From: Reticulitermes lucifugus
Lineage: Eukaryota > Arthropoda > Insecta > Blattodea > Rhinotermitidae
Length of the DNA stretch: 64,000 nt
NCBI GenBank assembly: GCA_026260175.1
Contig: JAKCWW010000029.1
Coordinates: forward strand, 113,384 to 177,383
Direction of reading: 5' to 3'
This document shows positions 12,945-24,540 of the stretch, in pieces. Numbering within the stretch: the first letter of the stretch is position 1; each line of letters opens with the position of its first letter. The notes beneath the pieces were generated by a model, which did no database searches, was not told the origin of the DNA, and saw nothing but the letters and a program-made list of their open reading frames with translations. The position numbers were made by a program, and so were the translations under genes.

Positions 12945-13412
12945 AATTATGCCAGTAACAAAGGATAGCAGCAATTTTAGATATGCTGTCGTCGGTATTG
13001 CCAATTGTGCCAGTAACAAAGGATGGCACCAATTTTAGATATGCTGTCGTCGGTATTGTCAATTGTGCCAGTAACAAAGGATAGCAGCAATTTTAGATAT
13101 GCTGTCGTCGGTATTGCCAATTTTGCCAGTACCAAAGGATGGCACCAATTTTAGAAATGCTGTCGTCGGTATTGCCAATTGTGCCAGTTACAAAGGATAG
13201 CACCAATTTTAGATATGCTGTCGTCGGTATTGCCAATTGTGCCAGTAACAAAGGATAGCAGCAATTTTAGATATGCTGTCGTCGGTATTGCCAATTTTGC
13301 CAGTACCAAAGGATGGCACCAATTTTAGAAATGCTGTCGTCGGTATTGCCAATTGTGCCAGTTACAAAGGATAGCACCAATTTTAGATATGCTGTCGTCG
13401 GTATTGCCAATT
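12945..13412. repeat. 58-bp minisatellite, 8 copies
   Basis: The landmark 'gctgtcgtcggtatt' recurs at 12985, 13043, 13101, 13159, 13217, 13275, 13333 and 13391, every 58 bases exactly. Variant bases (agcagc or ggcacc, gatat or gaaat, gtgccagtaac or ttttgccagtacc) show that units 3-5 and units 6-8 are the same ordered triplet. The array therefore has a 174-bp higher-order repeat made by a recent duplication. No open frame runs through it. Unit length times copy number fits the 468-base span. Confidence 0.95.
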
Positions 13413-13869
13413 CCGCGAATTTCTTCTACATAGCTGCACCCTTTATTACATAGTGCTACACTGTATAGTTGAATACATTACAGTGGTGACCAGAGGGACT
13501 TTCTTATGGTAGGCATGTGGTTAGGATTATTTTATTATTAATGAGAAGGCCTAATAGAGCGTTTCTTTCAGCACAGCCACTCAACCACTTATGTTTAACA
13601 GAGCTGGGTTAATTTTTTTCAAATGAGTTTGTATTCTGCTTTGATGACTGAGAAATAACTAACTCAGGCTTTTCACGACCTACAGTCCTAATCTCAGTTT
13701 TCTCGACAATAGTTAATTGCGAAAAATTGATGCCCTCTAAGTACTTCGCACTATCCGTTTTCATGTTCATCTTAAAATTGCAACTACTAAAATTAGAGCA
13801 TTAACAATTTTGGCCTTGAATACAGCTAGGTAAGAATGATTATCAAAATTCCAAAATCGAAAATTTAGA

Positions 13870-14345
13870 AAAGGTAAACAGATGTATGAAGTCCTCATTT
13901 AAACCCTCTCTGGGCTGCAGTGCCTGGAGTCCTACCAGCGACCTAGCTGCTGCTGCCTTCCCACTACTCGGTTTAGCTGCGCTGAGACAACGCTCAAAGT
14001 CTGGACAGGGCACAGCCCGTTCGCTTTCCGCAGGCTTGAAGAATCCGTAGCGAGTATTTGGATTTTAAAATGATTTCCAGTGCCGAAGAGAGGAGGGGAA
14101 GCTGGTACAAATTACCCTGGCCCTGCGGTCCGGAACGGGGTTCGGGATTCCTCTATGTTGCATATGATTTTGTCTTTCTCGGGAGTATCACTATCTGTCA
14201 ATTTACAAATTAACTAACTCGCACTGCAACTGAGCAACTGAGAGTCAGTCTTTCTGATTTAGTGTAAAGACTTTTAGCCGGTCCGTCCTTGCTGCGGGGT
14301 CTAAACATTTTCTTCGCCGGGGCCCGATCCCGCTCTCAGCGGCCC
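13870..14345. other. GC-rich island, unidentified
   Basis: A patch of about 470 bases is markedly richer in C, G and CpG than its neighbours, for example 'ctgcggtccggaacggggt' near 14125 and 'ggggcccgatcccgctctc' near 14320. No long open frame, tRNA or rRNA signature is visible. It could be a decayed repeat with a GC-rich ancestor, or a CpG-rich regulatory region. Confidence 0.4.
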
Positions 14346-14631
14346 TGATTATTTTATTCGTGTTATTTTAAACAATGTACGCATTTCCTAAAGAAAGCTT
14401 TTATTAAAATGTTTGTTTTAATATTTCCCAAAATTTCTGGGTGGGCTGCAACACTGCAACCCTTATGGACGAGCCGTTCCTGACACATTGCACTATAAAA
14501 CGTAAATTACCTGTATTTCTACATAGAACATTTGGTAGATATTTCTGACGAAGCCGTTTTTGAGAATTTCTTATTGCACTTTTAACATACTTTGTGCTGG
14601 TTGTGACGGTGGCGGTGGCGGTGATGATGAT

Positions 14632-14712
14632 GGCGGCTGCAAAGGCGGTCGTAATAGTAGTAGTAGTAGTAGTAGTAGTACTAGTCGTAGTAACAGCAGC
14701 AGTAGAAGCAGG
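14632..14712. repeat. Compound trinucleotide repeat
   Basis: A run of GGC, then TAG/AGT, then CAG-type triplets. Serine- and threonine-rich frames on both strands are translations of this tract and not evidence of a gene. Confidence 0.85.
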
Positions 14713-14771
14713 ATATTCTTGGGCCATTTGACTTTCTTTAAGTCAGATATAACCCTGCTTATCCTACTACA

Positions 14772-15005
14772 TAGGCGCCGTGCTATAGCTCAGGACGTTA
14801 GTCGCCGGCTTCTCACGGTGGAAAACCGGCTTTGATCTCAGAGCATTGTTGAATAACGTGGCATTAGGACAGTTTCCTGTCGGATTTCTTTGTTTCTTAC
14901 CTGTCAGTTAATATTCCATCAACGTCCCATACATATTCATTCTTCTAATGCTGACGCTATGTATAATATGCTGACAGCGTTGCTAAGAGTATCAGAAAAC
15001 AATAT
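14772..15005 (+). mobile_element. SINE family D
   Basis: A tRNA-like head has an A-box-like 'gtgctatagctcagga' and a B-box-like 'ggctttgatctca' about 40 bases later. The body matches the better copy at 43655 in order: 'ggatttctttgtttcttacctgtcag', then 'cccatacatattcattcttc', then a 3' part with 'gttgctaagagtatc' where family D usually has 'gctaa..gagcgtc'. Diverged but essentially full length. Confidence 0.5.
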
Positions 15006-15810
15006 TATATAACTTATTTTATTTTTGTGCCATAGACTTAATTTAGTATCTTGTTAGAAATATTGTTAATTGTATTACGTTTTATCTATGGAAATGATTG
15101 ATTTTAAACACTTTCAGGCTGTAAACATGTAAGTAGAGTACTGGTGTTACAATCGTAATACGGGTCTGATTTATAAAATAGTGGGTGCTTTGCAAGTATT
15201 TATTGGAGTGGAAGAGATCTACAATAAAGGTTATTTTGATCACTTGCCAACACAGGAACGTAAAACTCCCACGTAACTAGATACACAAGCTTTTTTTGTT
15301 GTTTGTAACGTAAGTACCTATAATGGCAGCAGAAGTCGAAATAATAATTTTACCAGTTTTCATTATTTGGTTGTTTCACTGTCTGCCTTCGAGTCGAAAT
15401 TCGAAACTTGAACCTCCAAAACACGAAGCACAGATAGTAACCACTCAATATGGAATGTTTATACCAGATTTTTAAGAAGCATATATAAAAATCGAAATAT
15501 TAATTAAGAAGAGAACATACAAAATTAAGGACGTTTAATCAGAATTTACGAAAATTTCCGGTATCTTGCAATATTATAAAAAAATGTTCTGAGTCAGAGG
15601 GTTGGTAACGAACAGAATGAGTATAGTACTTATGCCAGTGTTGCTGGAAACTTCGGTAAGGAGAAGGAGCTCCAAGATCATTAATCATGAGCAAGTTTGG
15701 AGTCTGCTGCGGCTGAGTGTCAGTCAGTTGAGTCTTGCTTGCCGACACGGCAGCAGATAGTTTCTTTGAACATGACTGAGTACACTCGTTGGACACCACA
15801 AGCTATACTG
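15006..15810. other. Unassigned DNA
   Basis: Nothing recognised. An 86-codon minus-strand frame at 15539-15799 has no family signature. Confidence 0.5.
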
Positions 15811-15849
15811 CCCTCGTCATCATCAAGATCATGATCATCACCTTCGTCG

Positions 15850-15880
<31 letters not shown>

Positions 15881-15896
15881 TATTATCATCATCATC
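15811..15896. repeat. (CAT)n / (ATC)n microsatellite
   Basis: About 15 nearly perfect triplets at 15850-15896, preceded by interrupted copies. It produces Asp-rich and Ile-rich frames on the two strands, which are not genes. Confidence 0.9.
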
Positions 15897-18004
15897 CGTC
15901 AAATAGTGACCTATATCTTTTGCATAAGCTTGGTAAAAAAGGAAGATGTGGGTGGCAGTAGAAACGGGAGCATGTCCAACTACAGGTACTACCCTAACAC
16001 AGATTCTAAATAAATTAACATTCTTATATCGTACGCTGAAATTCCAAAATATATTACATCAAATATCGCCATCTTACACGATTCAGAGAAAGTTACGCCC
16101 AACACCTTTTCTAATAACCTATTTTAATTTTCGTTTTTTATTTATTTTTTAAATATTTCTTCACAAGTCTTTTCATCGTTATTATTTCCGTACATAGTGA
16201 AGCGGCCACATAAGGGTGAGAAAAGTTTGTTTCTATTTAGGTTATCAGGAGTTGTATTACGTACTTCTCCCTCACCTTATACGGGAGAACTGGTGGAAGA
16301 TTGCGATACAGAATAAAATTTTAGCACAGTAACACAGAGACTGCCGAAGGACGCAAGTGCTAATGAGAATAATTGTAACTAAAACGAAGAAAGTAACCTC
16401 AGCGTAAAGAAAATTAGGTTCATGTGAAGAGGAGTATCATAACTTATACATCTCGCTGAAAAATATTAGGAGGAAAAGCATGAAATAAGAAAGCTCAAAG
16501 AGGTTGATCATGCTGAAAGCATCAGCAATATGTGAATGGCAAAAATTTTCATTCTGAAAACCTGGAACTTGGAACTTAAAGAAATATTTTAGATGTATGA
16601 GTAGAAGTTTAAGTGTAGGGCTTTCCGAACACTGTAACGAATCTTTGGATTCCGTAAAATTCAAAAGATTCTTTGACAAAATGACCAACTCTAAGCTCCT
16701 TAATAGAAAATATTTTTTATGGAATGAATAATCACGTTTAAGCAAAATCCATATATATTAAATAAGTTGTATAATTTAAATTATTTAATTCGTTCGATCG
16801 CCTTGGTAGAGAGAGCCTCCATAAAGAAGAAAATGCAATACTTTAAGATAGTGTTCGAATTAATTACGTTTTATTAAGGAGTAAAGTCCCTGTAATTATT
16901 CACTTTTTCTTAACAAACAATCATATTTTCCTGCTTCAATTCACTTGCAATACTGAATACATACTGACGGTGCTTGAAGTTTGAATTGAAAACAAGAGAC
17001 GTTAATTCGCAGACTAAATAAATGATAAAGCATAAACACAAGCAAAGTTCAAAGCTGCTGTAAATTCGTGGGCCTCACCATTTAGTCTATCTGTGAGAAC
17101 ACAATACTACTCTATCTCCTCAGGATTCGTAATAGACCTCTGGACCAACCTGTCAAGTGATTAACCCACGTCAGAGGCATCACCTGCTCCCATGTATGTG
17201 TGTTACATCAAGTACTGATAGGTTAGAATTGCGAGAGTGCATTGGTGACATTAGCATCACAAATTGTACCATTATGAGAGAGAGGTTGGTGATAAGTTTC
17301 CTTCAATATTGAGAAAAAATTATTGGGCTTTAAAGGTCATAAATCTGTGCGAAACTCTCTGGGTGTTTGTTAGCAAAAACTGGCTAAAATACAGAAATTA
17401 GACATAAAAGGCAGTGGGGCCAAACTTGTGATTAGTCGGCCAGAAGTCTTTGCGACACACTCTGGGTATTCGTTAGTAAGCACCGATAAAATCAAAGAAA
17501 TGACCTATCAGGTTGGACAGCCCTGGTTTGGACCGTAAATGTTTTCTAAATTTGTGTCCATAATGCATGTCTTCAGCAAGATATGCAATAAAGGTAAACA
17601 TAAGAGGGGAAGCGGATCCTTCACATTATCGCATCGTTCTTCACAGCGAAGAGGTCTTATTGAGAAGCTGATAGTTGCGTAACTGATCAAGACATTCCGC
17701 ACCGTCTGTTAATCCCAAAGTTTCATCACCATTTTCACAATAGCTCAAAAATGGAACCTATCCAAGTCAAGTTAAATTCTTTCAAAATCTTCGTATCCCA
17801 TGCCTTCAACAAAAATTTTAATATTATTCTTTTATCTGTAGCTAAAGCTCCCAAGTATCTCCTTTCTTTCATAATTCTCGACTGATACTCTGTATGTATT
17901 TCTCATCTCACATTCCACACATCTCTTCTTCTTTGATAGGATTACCCTGAAGGTATTTTATAGCAAAGTTTCTTCTTGAGTGTGACGTCATGTAGTGGGG
18001 TAGA
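15897..18004. other. Unassigned AT-rich DNA
   Basis: No gene or known repeat family was seen. A 102-codon minus-strand frame at 16437-16745 is F/L/K-rich, as expected for AT-rich noise. It lacks flanking splice sites and any recognisable domain. Confidence 0.5.
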
Positions 18005-18050
18005 AATTTTCTGACGTTCCGAAGGAACGTATTCCCTCCGTCTTCGGGGC
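18005..18050 (-). ncRNA. Structured motif CYGAAGACG-hairpin-CGGAACGT
   Basis: The minus strand reads CCGAAGAC, then a hairpin GAGGGAA/TTCCTTC (seven pairs, one G-U) with a four-base loop, then GGAACGTC. The same layout with different stem bases occurs at 47636-47680, so the fold is conserved better than the sequence. Its layout resembles a hammerhead core (C-GANGA, stem II, GAA), but GAAC replaces GAAA. Whether it cleaves or is only a structured repeat end is unknown. Confidence 0.35.
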
Positions 18051-18106
18051 AGAACACTGTAATTTTGGTGTTTTCTGGCCTTTTATTCTTTCTTTCTTTT
18101 TTTCGG

Positions 18107-18107
18107 N
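18107..18107. other. Single ambiguous base
   Basis: One N lies beside a run of six or more G residues. This is probably homopolymer-length uncertainty in the assembly. Confidence 0.9.
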
Positions 18108-18534
18108 GGGGGGTTTCAAGCATTCTGCTACGTACTTTATTCTGCGTTCTTCCACTAGGGCGAGGAATCTGATTGACGATTACGTAGAAAAGCAAAGAAA
18201 AATGTAAAATGCTTTATTTTAAGTATTAGATAAAATGTAAAAATTGACCTAAAATTTTTGAAATGAATGACACTAAGCTTTTTACGAATGTAAATTTTCT
18301 TGAATTCCGTGTAAAATTAATTTTGTTTCGTTGTTATTTTTTTCATAACCGTTCTTACATCTAGCAAAAATACAATTTAGGTTAATTGTCGTGAGAGTAT
18401 AATAGTTTTTGTGACACATAAGTAAAAGTTTACGTCTGTATCGGATTATTACGATAGGCAAAGTTTCCGGCGTACATACAGAAATATGACGGAGCTGTTG
18501 CAGGCTTTGTGTTTCCAGCAATAGGTAACAGCTT

Positions 18535-18605
18535 TGTGGAGGGATACACAGCACCCGGCTTCAGAATTTAAACCTCGTCTACCACTACTGAACTACACGA
18601 CCTCA
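18535..18605 (-). mobile_element. tRNA-like SINE head
   Basis: The minus strand has 'gtgtagttcagtagtggtag', a good A-box match, followed by a B-box-like 'ggtttaaattctg' at close spacing. The region lacks a complete cloverleaf. The body beyond is not recognised, so the copy is old or truncated. Confidence 0.45.
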
Positions 18606-18840
18606 TACTAAATATAGCAATCTCTATGGCTAACGCCGTGATAAACTCGTACGTCAGCAAACTAAATCTGTTTCTTACTGCAACGTATCAAAAACTATTG
18701 AAGCATATGGCTCAATCAATTAACTACATTTATTAACGTAATTTATTGAATTAATATTACTGAAAATAAGTATTTTTTTATGCATCGTTGTTTATTTAAG
18801 CGCGAGACATTTCCAGTTCTGCATCTGTCTATTGCCTTTT

Positions 18841-18908
18841 GTTAATTAATTAATTAATAGTTATTAGTGCATGTTAGTAACCAAAGATTTTAATCTTTGG
18901 TTACTAAC
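18841..18908. repeat. (TTAA)n tract and perfect 17-bp palindrome
   Basis: Tandem 'attaatta' at 18841-18860 is followed by a perfect inverted repeat: the arm gttagtaaccaaagatt (18873-18889), two T, then its exact complement (18892-18908). It has the shape of a tiny foldback or of a short hairpin footprint. Confidence 0.85.
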
Positions 18909-20004
18909 CTACAATTTTCATGAATGTAAAAACTGAATAGATTAATATTAGGCCTCGACTTAATTACCTTTTTCAGGCAAATCGAGAAAACCGACTGTTA
19001 CTTTTGTCAGATCCGTCTTTCAGTCCACAGAGCACAATTCACTTCCCACTAGAAAAACTTCAGCAAAAACATGTAATTGGCATTTTTACGAAAATGTGAG
19101 GAGATATTTGGATTATGGTTACAATCAGAGAAGAACAGATGACACTTTACATGAAGACGTACTTATAGTTAAATATCTGGCCTTAATTGTCTGTTAAATT
19201 GACGCACTATTCTCTGTGAGGCTGAAGAAACTTTTGAGCATAGAGCTCCAAGCATCGAGTGTGGCTGAGTTTGGTGTTAAGAACCCACTTTTAAGAGATG
19301 TCAATTGTAAACTTCCTCTTACGATATCGAGAGGATGATTGATGGCAGATCTGTTGGTAACGTAGGAAGAAATGTTATAGTGTGTGTTAAAGTATTGAGT
19401 GTTTTCTAGAAATTGTTCAAGAATTTAAAACCTGATATCAATAACAGGGTGAAGTCGAAATACGTGTTAGTTTCTGTTGATAGTTTCTAAACTTTTAAAT
19501 CCTTATCTGAGAAAAACAGGATATAAAATGCAGGTTTAAATTGAGTTTGCAAACTGCGTTAAAAGGAACACCGTCTGCTCCTCAATAACCATGTAGGCTA
19601 TAGATTTTTTCCGAAACACTTTTTAAAAGAAATCGTTTGTTTTTAACAATCTCATATTGTAGCCGCACGTGTGAACTTTAAGAACGTTATAGGGGTATCT
19701 GCACCACTGCTGTAGAATTAGCTAGCTAGCGAGAAGGGACATTTGAGTGCCTATCCCCCACCAAGAAGGGGGGCACTCGAATGTCATTGGTGCACTAGAG
19801 TCAGTATTTTTGATTTGGTTTAATGTTTTCAAGCAGAAATGTTTGTGGGATGTGATTATAGTTTATTTACATGAATTAAACAAGTTATGGCTTTTTAATC
19901 AACAAAGATCTGATAATCATGTACTTAGCCGAGCTAATGTATGAAAAACCAACACACTCTACATGCAACTAAGTGTTTAATTTATATTCACTGGGTAATT
20001 TGGT
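18909..20004. other. Unassigned DNA
   Basis: No gene was recognised. The only structured item is the hairpin at 19738-19785, listed separately. Confidence 0.5.
19738..19785. repeat. Inverted repeat with C/G-rich inner stem
   Basis: Arms gacatttgagtgcc (19738-19751) and ggcactcgaatgtc (19772-19785) pair with one mismatch. Inside them a C run and a G run can extend the stem. It is compact enough to form a strong RNA or DNA hairpin. No transcription signal is evident. Confidence 0.7.
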
Positions 20005-20255
20005 GCAGTGAGGTGACGCTTATGATCTGCACTTATGAGACGCATGGTTCTTACCTTAGCCATGACACCGACTATGTTGACTGAGATTTTGATAGTTTTT
20101 CTAAGTCCTTTATGCAAAGACCGGAGTAGTAGCTTTAAATAGGCCATGCTCACTTTGTTTCACATTCTATGAAATGTGTCATTTGTCATTATATCATTCG
20201 ATGCTCTAAGCGTATATTATGGGCTACTAAGAGCGTCTTTGAATAAAATATAAAT
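20005..20255 (+). mobile_element. SINE family D
   Basis: A tRNA-like head ('ggtgcagtgaggtgacgctt..') is followed by a diverged body and the typical family D end 'gggctactaagagcgtctttgaataaaat', which matches 'tggctaaataatctt..gagcgtctttaaataaaac' of the copy ending near 43895. The middle is poorly conserved, so the start is approximate. Confidence 0.5.
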
Positions 20256-22680
20256 AAACAACAAAATGTATCTGAATGTAAACATTATTATTTCTGTCTA
20301 TTTCTAGGACTCTTAAGACTAGAATATTCTCAGTAACACTCTCACGAAAATAGGAGATTCATTTCTTGAATACATTACAGAACATTAACTTCTTGACTAA
20401 ATTCAGGGAGATAGAATGCCTTGGTGATTTTTGTGTAAATATGTCTTTTATTCTTCTTCATTTGTGGTCTTACAGTTTAGATATTCAGAGAGCTCAAATT
20501 TATCCTTCTGTTTTCATTTCTTAATTCGCCATTTTTAGAAGTCGCAATTTTTTAACTGAAATATAATTCCTCAAGTACACTGGAAACATAGGTAACTCCT
20601 TCTAAATTTCTTCAAAATTTGTAGCTTAAGAAATATAACTGGGTACTCACCTTTCTTTATTCAAAAGAACGGTGCTAGAGAAGACAGTCTTGCTCCACTC
20701 ATTGTCCTTTGACGTGCTGCAAAGACGTCGTTACATAACTGTAACTAATTGCGAGATATGCTTCTCCCCTTACACAAGATGTCAGTTTGTCCTTTCACGT
20801 TAATAATTTTAAGATTATCATTATCTCAGAGTGCAGCAGCATCTGACAATAGTACGAAGCAGTGTCACTTAATAAATGACATCCTGCCATGACCCAAATA
20901 AATATAAACATTCTTAAACGAACATCTGTGCTACGAATAATATGTTATGTGCTTCTGTTTAAAGGTTAAATAATTAAAATTTAATATAAAATTATAAGAA
21001 GCTTACGAGCCTCTTTTACATTAGCTCACACACAGGTATTCATACCTCGTCTTATTATAAAGTTTCCCCTGGTTTTATTATAGATTCCAGGCATGATACA
21101 GGCATAAAAACGAAACCTCCAACAACAAGATCAGTGTCCAATGCCTTTGTCCATGAATGTACATGAAAAGCATAAGCCGACGTCAATGCAGTAATAACAA
21201 AAAATAAAAAAAGTAACAAGAAAACAGAATATGTTGGAACAGTGATGTAGAAAAGACAGAGAGTGTAAGAAGAGAGGAAGCATTCTGTACATTCATAAAG
21301 ATATTATATCATTAATATATGCCAAATTTTATCTATAGAATGAGTTTTGTGGAGGGGGAACTGCATGCAGTCATGTCTACCGTTGACTGCTGTCAGCTGT
21401 TTCACTACTGGATGTAGGGGGACTATTCAGGAAAACCTTACTTATTCTGTCTCACCGTCATTTCGCCTTCTGAATACGTTATAAGGGCCACAGCACTATA
21501 CCAGAGTGTCAAGAGGTAAAAATAAAGGAATGGAAAGAGCGAGAGACAGAAAGAGATTGACTGTATGTGTGATCTGAAATGAAAGATAAAAGGCTTTATA
21601 TGTGTTTCTACTTCAAGACCTAGCCATGTGAATGTGAAGGGAGAAACCAAGTTTTAGATAGCAATGAATATATATAAGTTGGATGGTTATAGACTGACCA
21701 TCATGGTCATTTCTATAAGAGGTTTCGGACTCCGTAGTAGCAATGTGCTAATGTGTGGCCATTTACCTGAGGAAATGGATGTTGAACGAAGGCTGCTAGC
21801 AAGAGACCTGAATGTAACTGTTGACAATTTACAGTAATTTAAGGAAGAATCAACAAATATATCGCACTTCTAACCAACCCCTTCCTAACAGAAGTGTCGA
21901 TAACCATGCCGAGCCATTTTAAATTCGACCGGGATTTTATCTATTCATATTGGTTAGTATGTGGATGGGATGTGACGCAGTATATGTGGTGGATATTTAC
22001 GGATAATTCAGAGGAACCTGCTGCCCATATCTTAGAAAGAGACAACACTCGGCAAACACAAAGTTATACATGTCCAAGAAAATAAACGTGTTAGGCCGAA
22101 CATATACTGCCTGCTTTATATTCACAACAAACCGAATTCAAAGTCTGAATATTTTCCAACCTCACTTTCAAGAAGAAGGCCATGGTCACTTTTTCGTACT
22201 TCGTGGTAAGGCACAGATGTTGTAGAAAGCACACTGAAATTCCGAAAATAGTCAGGACATATGAAGCTTTTTTTGTGAACAATCAAAAGGAAGAATTTTT
22301 TGATGATTGCATTATTAAGTTTAGGTCTTTGATTCAATGGTTGGTCGAGTCTTGGTTGAGTTCTCTACAAGTTTCCAAATGCGCAAAATATAGTGTCAAA
22401 TTTTGAGACGATTTGCGAAAGGTGACTCGGAAATAATGCAGAAGGCTGCTGTATTCGACTATTTTATGGTTCTAGTCAATTATTTTTCGGAATAAGTGAT
22501 ATTATGATAGTTAGTCTCTCGGCCAAGATTTGAAAAGAAACGAAGAAATAGAGGTAATTGCTGCATTACGGCCTTTGCTTTGTTTCAAAACTTGATAACA
22601 ACATATCTTGATTAATTTACACATACACTTCCCACAGAACGGTTTTACTTTGAAGCAAAATTTTAATATGCTAAGACAGT
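20256..22680. other. Unassigned AT-rich DNA
   Basis: No gene or repeat family was recognised. Overlapping 60-75 codon frames around 22091-22406 on both strands are mutual shadows. Confidence 0.5.
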
Positions 22681-22913
22681 TCATTCTGCGGCCGCTCGAA
22701 TGCTGGGATAGCGGTTTCAAATTCGGGTGGGGACATTATTTTAATCTCTCGTGCTTTTTTTGTATTGTGTAGGTACCAGCCTCTGCGACGAAATAATCAC
22801 TCGTTCACAGAATTCCCACTGGGTGTGTGTCTGAAAATGTTTGTGATATAGTAACCTCAACAATGAGGCAACCTAGGTCTGAGTTGGGCTGTTGCGCCAC
22901 AGAATAAGAAAAC
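22681..22913 (+). mobile_element. SINE family A, near full length
   Basis: The head has A-box-like 'ctgcggccgctcgaatg' and B-box-like 'ggtttcaaattcgg'. The body has the family landmarks 'ttgtgtaggtaccagcctctgcgacg', 'tcgttcacagaattcccactgggtgtgtgtc', then 'aacctc..aatgaggcaacctaggtctgagttgggctg', ending 'ttgcgccacag' plus an A-rich tail. It is the clearest plus-strand copy and a good reference for family A. Confidence 0.75.
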
Positions 22914-23956
22914 CCCCTATTCAGAAAGTGAGAATAAAACTTTTTTATACATGTGATTATAAATATTGCACTTTTCTCCCTTGAAGATGGACCCGCATAT
23001 TCCTGCTGAAAGTTAGCACATATAATTTTCACGCTACACGACAACACACCGCAGGATAATGTAATCTTCTTACAGATTGTTTTAAGAACATGGCAGTGAT
23101 AAATTATGACTGCAGATTGGCCAAATGAAGATAATGTGACGCTAGAGTCCTCACACATTTCAATTTGAACTAATTACTGTCGCTCAACAACTTGAAGTTT
23201 CTGTAACATGATGCTTAGTAAAGTTAAATTTAGACTTCACCACTGTCTATCTGTAAAAACTGATTTGTCTCATATAAAAGTAGACGTAGCAATATTAAAG
23301 AGCAAATATAATATTTTGGCTAGGTTAAGATGAGAGAAAATAAGAAAACACTGCTTAACAGGTATTAGGTTATCACGGACTCATCTTTAAACAACTGCAG
23401 AATTTTTTGTAACAAATATCCGAACAATACGCTGACTTCGCAATGACATATAAACACTGTTCAATTTTCTTAGTTGTATTGCATTAATCCTAAGAGTAAA
23501 TGGGACATTGGACCTCAGTATGAAATGTTTAAATGAGGTTAAACTTTGAATCTTGTCTTAGAAGAAAGGATTAGCTTAAACATTACTTTTATTACTGAGT
23601 TACTGAAGTTTGTAGGAAGTCTGTTTCATTGTAAAAGGTCTCAAATTTATCATCCTGGTATTCCAAATATGAAGGCGATTTTGACGTCTTAGAAAACATG
23701 GCAAAGTTTTAAATACTTAAGATTTACAAAGACAAATATGAAAGGTTTACCCGAAGAAATTTAAAATCAGATTAAATTAAGGGATTGCATAATACCATCC
23801 CGTTCAGAATCTTTTGTAGTGTTGTGGGCTAACAAAAATAAATAAATGTTAGAATATACAGAATTATAATTTTGTCTGTGAGAGATTAGTATCTCATAGT
23901 GAGGTTCCTGAAGATTCAGTTCTCATGGGATGTTCACAGTGTCGATTGGTGTTTGT
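22914..23956. other. Unassigned DNA
   Basis: No gene or repeat was recognised. The 117-codon minus-strand frame at 22805-23158 overlaps the SINE and has no family signature. Confidence 0.5.
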
Positions 23957-23998
23957 TATCAACGTTCCGTAGGAGCGTAAAGCCTTAGCTTTCAGGGT
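23957..23998 (-). ncRNA. Structured motif ending CGGAACGTT, diverged
   Basis: The minus strand reads CCTGAAAGC, a weak hairpin with 'taagg' and 'ctccta' sides, then CGGAACGTTG. The ends match the motif at 47636 (CTGAAGACG..CGGAACGTTG). The stem has mismatches, so this looks like a decayed copy. Confidence 0.25.
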
Positions 23999-24093
23999 CA
24001 AACGGTCCAAAAAGGATGTTTCGCGGGTCTTCAAATTCTTTAATTATGAATCCATACATTTTTCTCTTTTCTTGTATGAAAGTAAAAATTGAT

Positions 24094-24540
24094 CTGTCAT
24101 ATTAACAGATGAACACAGAGTGAAAGCTTTTGAATGCAGGGTCCTCAGGTGTATATATGGAAGTAACTGGGAGGACATGATGTTGACAGTTTACATAATA
24201 CAGAACTACACGATTTTTAGTCTTCAACAGCTATCATAAGAACGACGAAATAAAAGAGAATAAGATTGGCGGAATTTGTCACAAACCGAAGAGAAAATAA
24301 TTTTACACATTGGTAGGAAACCCGAAGGAAAAGACCGCTTAAAATTTTAAACTTAGATAATACGGAAATATTAAAAGTGCTGCTTTAATTGCGTAGACCA
24401 GATTGATCTGGCTCAGGACACACACCAGCGGCGACCTGTTATGAATATGATAAGAAATTTCTGAGTTTCATAAGGCGTGGGTGCTTTCTTGACTAGCCAA
24501 CAGGCTACTAGCCTAAATGTAAGAACTCTGTCCTTTGAAG
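24094..24540 (+). pseudogene. Decayed LINE 3' end (RT C-terminus)
   Basis: This is the 3' end of a non-LTR retrotransposon with frameshifts and stops. The first part reads TDEHRVKAFECRVLR.IYGSNWEDM, matching the LREEHR..FENRVLRRIFG region of the copies at 33222 and 36395. Later, 24402-24470 reads ..DLAQD..QRRPV.., the conserved end of the same protein. The 3' UTR keeps 'cttgactagc', a weak 'aacaggctacta' block and 'gaactctgtcc', matching the 'gactagctgaggacctgttagc..ggactctgctcc' ending of the better copies. Old and inactive. Confidence 0.7.

Noticed and set aside
12945-13412. Tandem repeat as a coding repeat protein
   Set aside because: 58 is not a multiple of three, so the frame shifts in each unit, and stops occur.
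14404-14835. Thr-rich and Ser-rich frames on opposite strands
   Set aside because: Both arise from the compound trinucleotide repeat at 14632-14712.
15720-15902. Asp-rich acidic protein on the minus strand
   Set aside because: It is the translation of a (CAT)n microsatellite.
22805-23158. 117-codon minus-strand frame, the longest in the window
   Set aside because: It runs into the 3' half of a family A SINE in antisense and has no recognisable domain.
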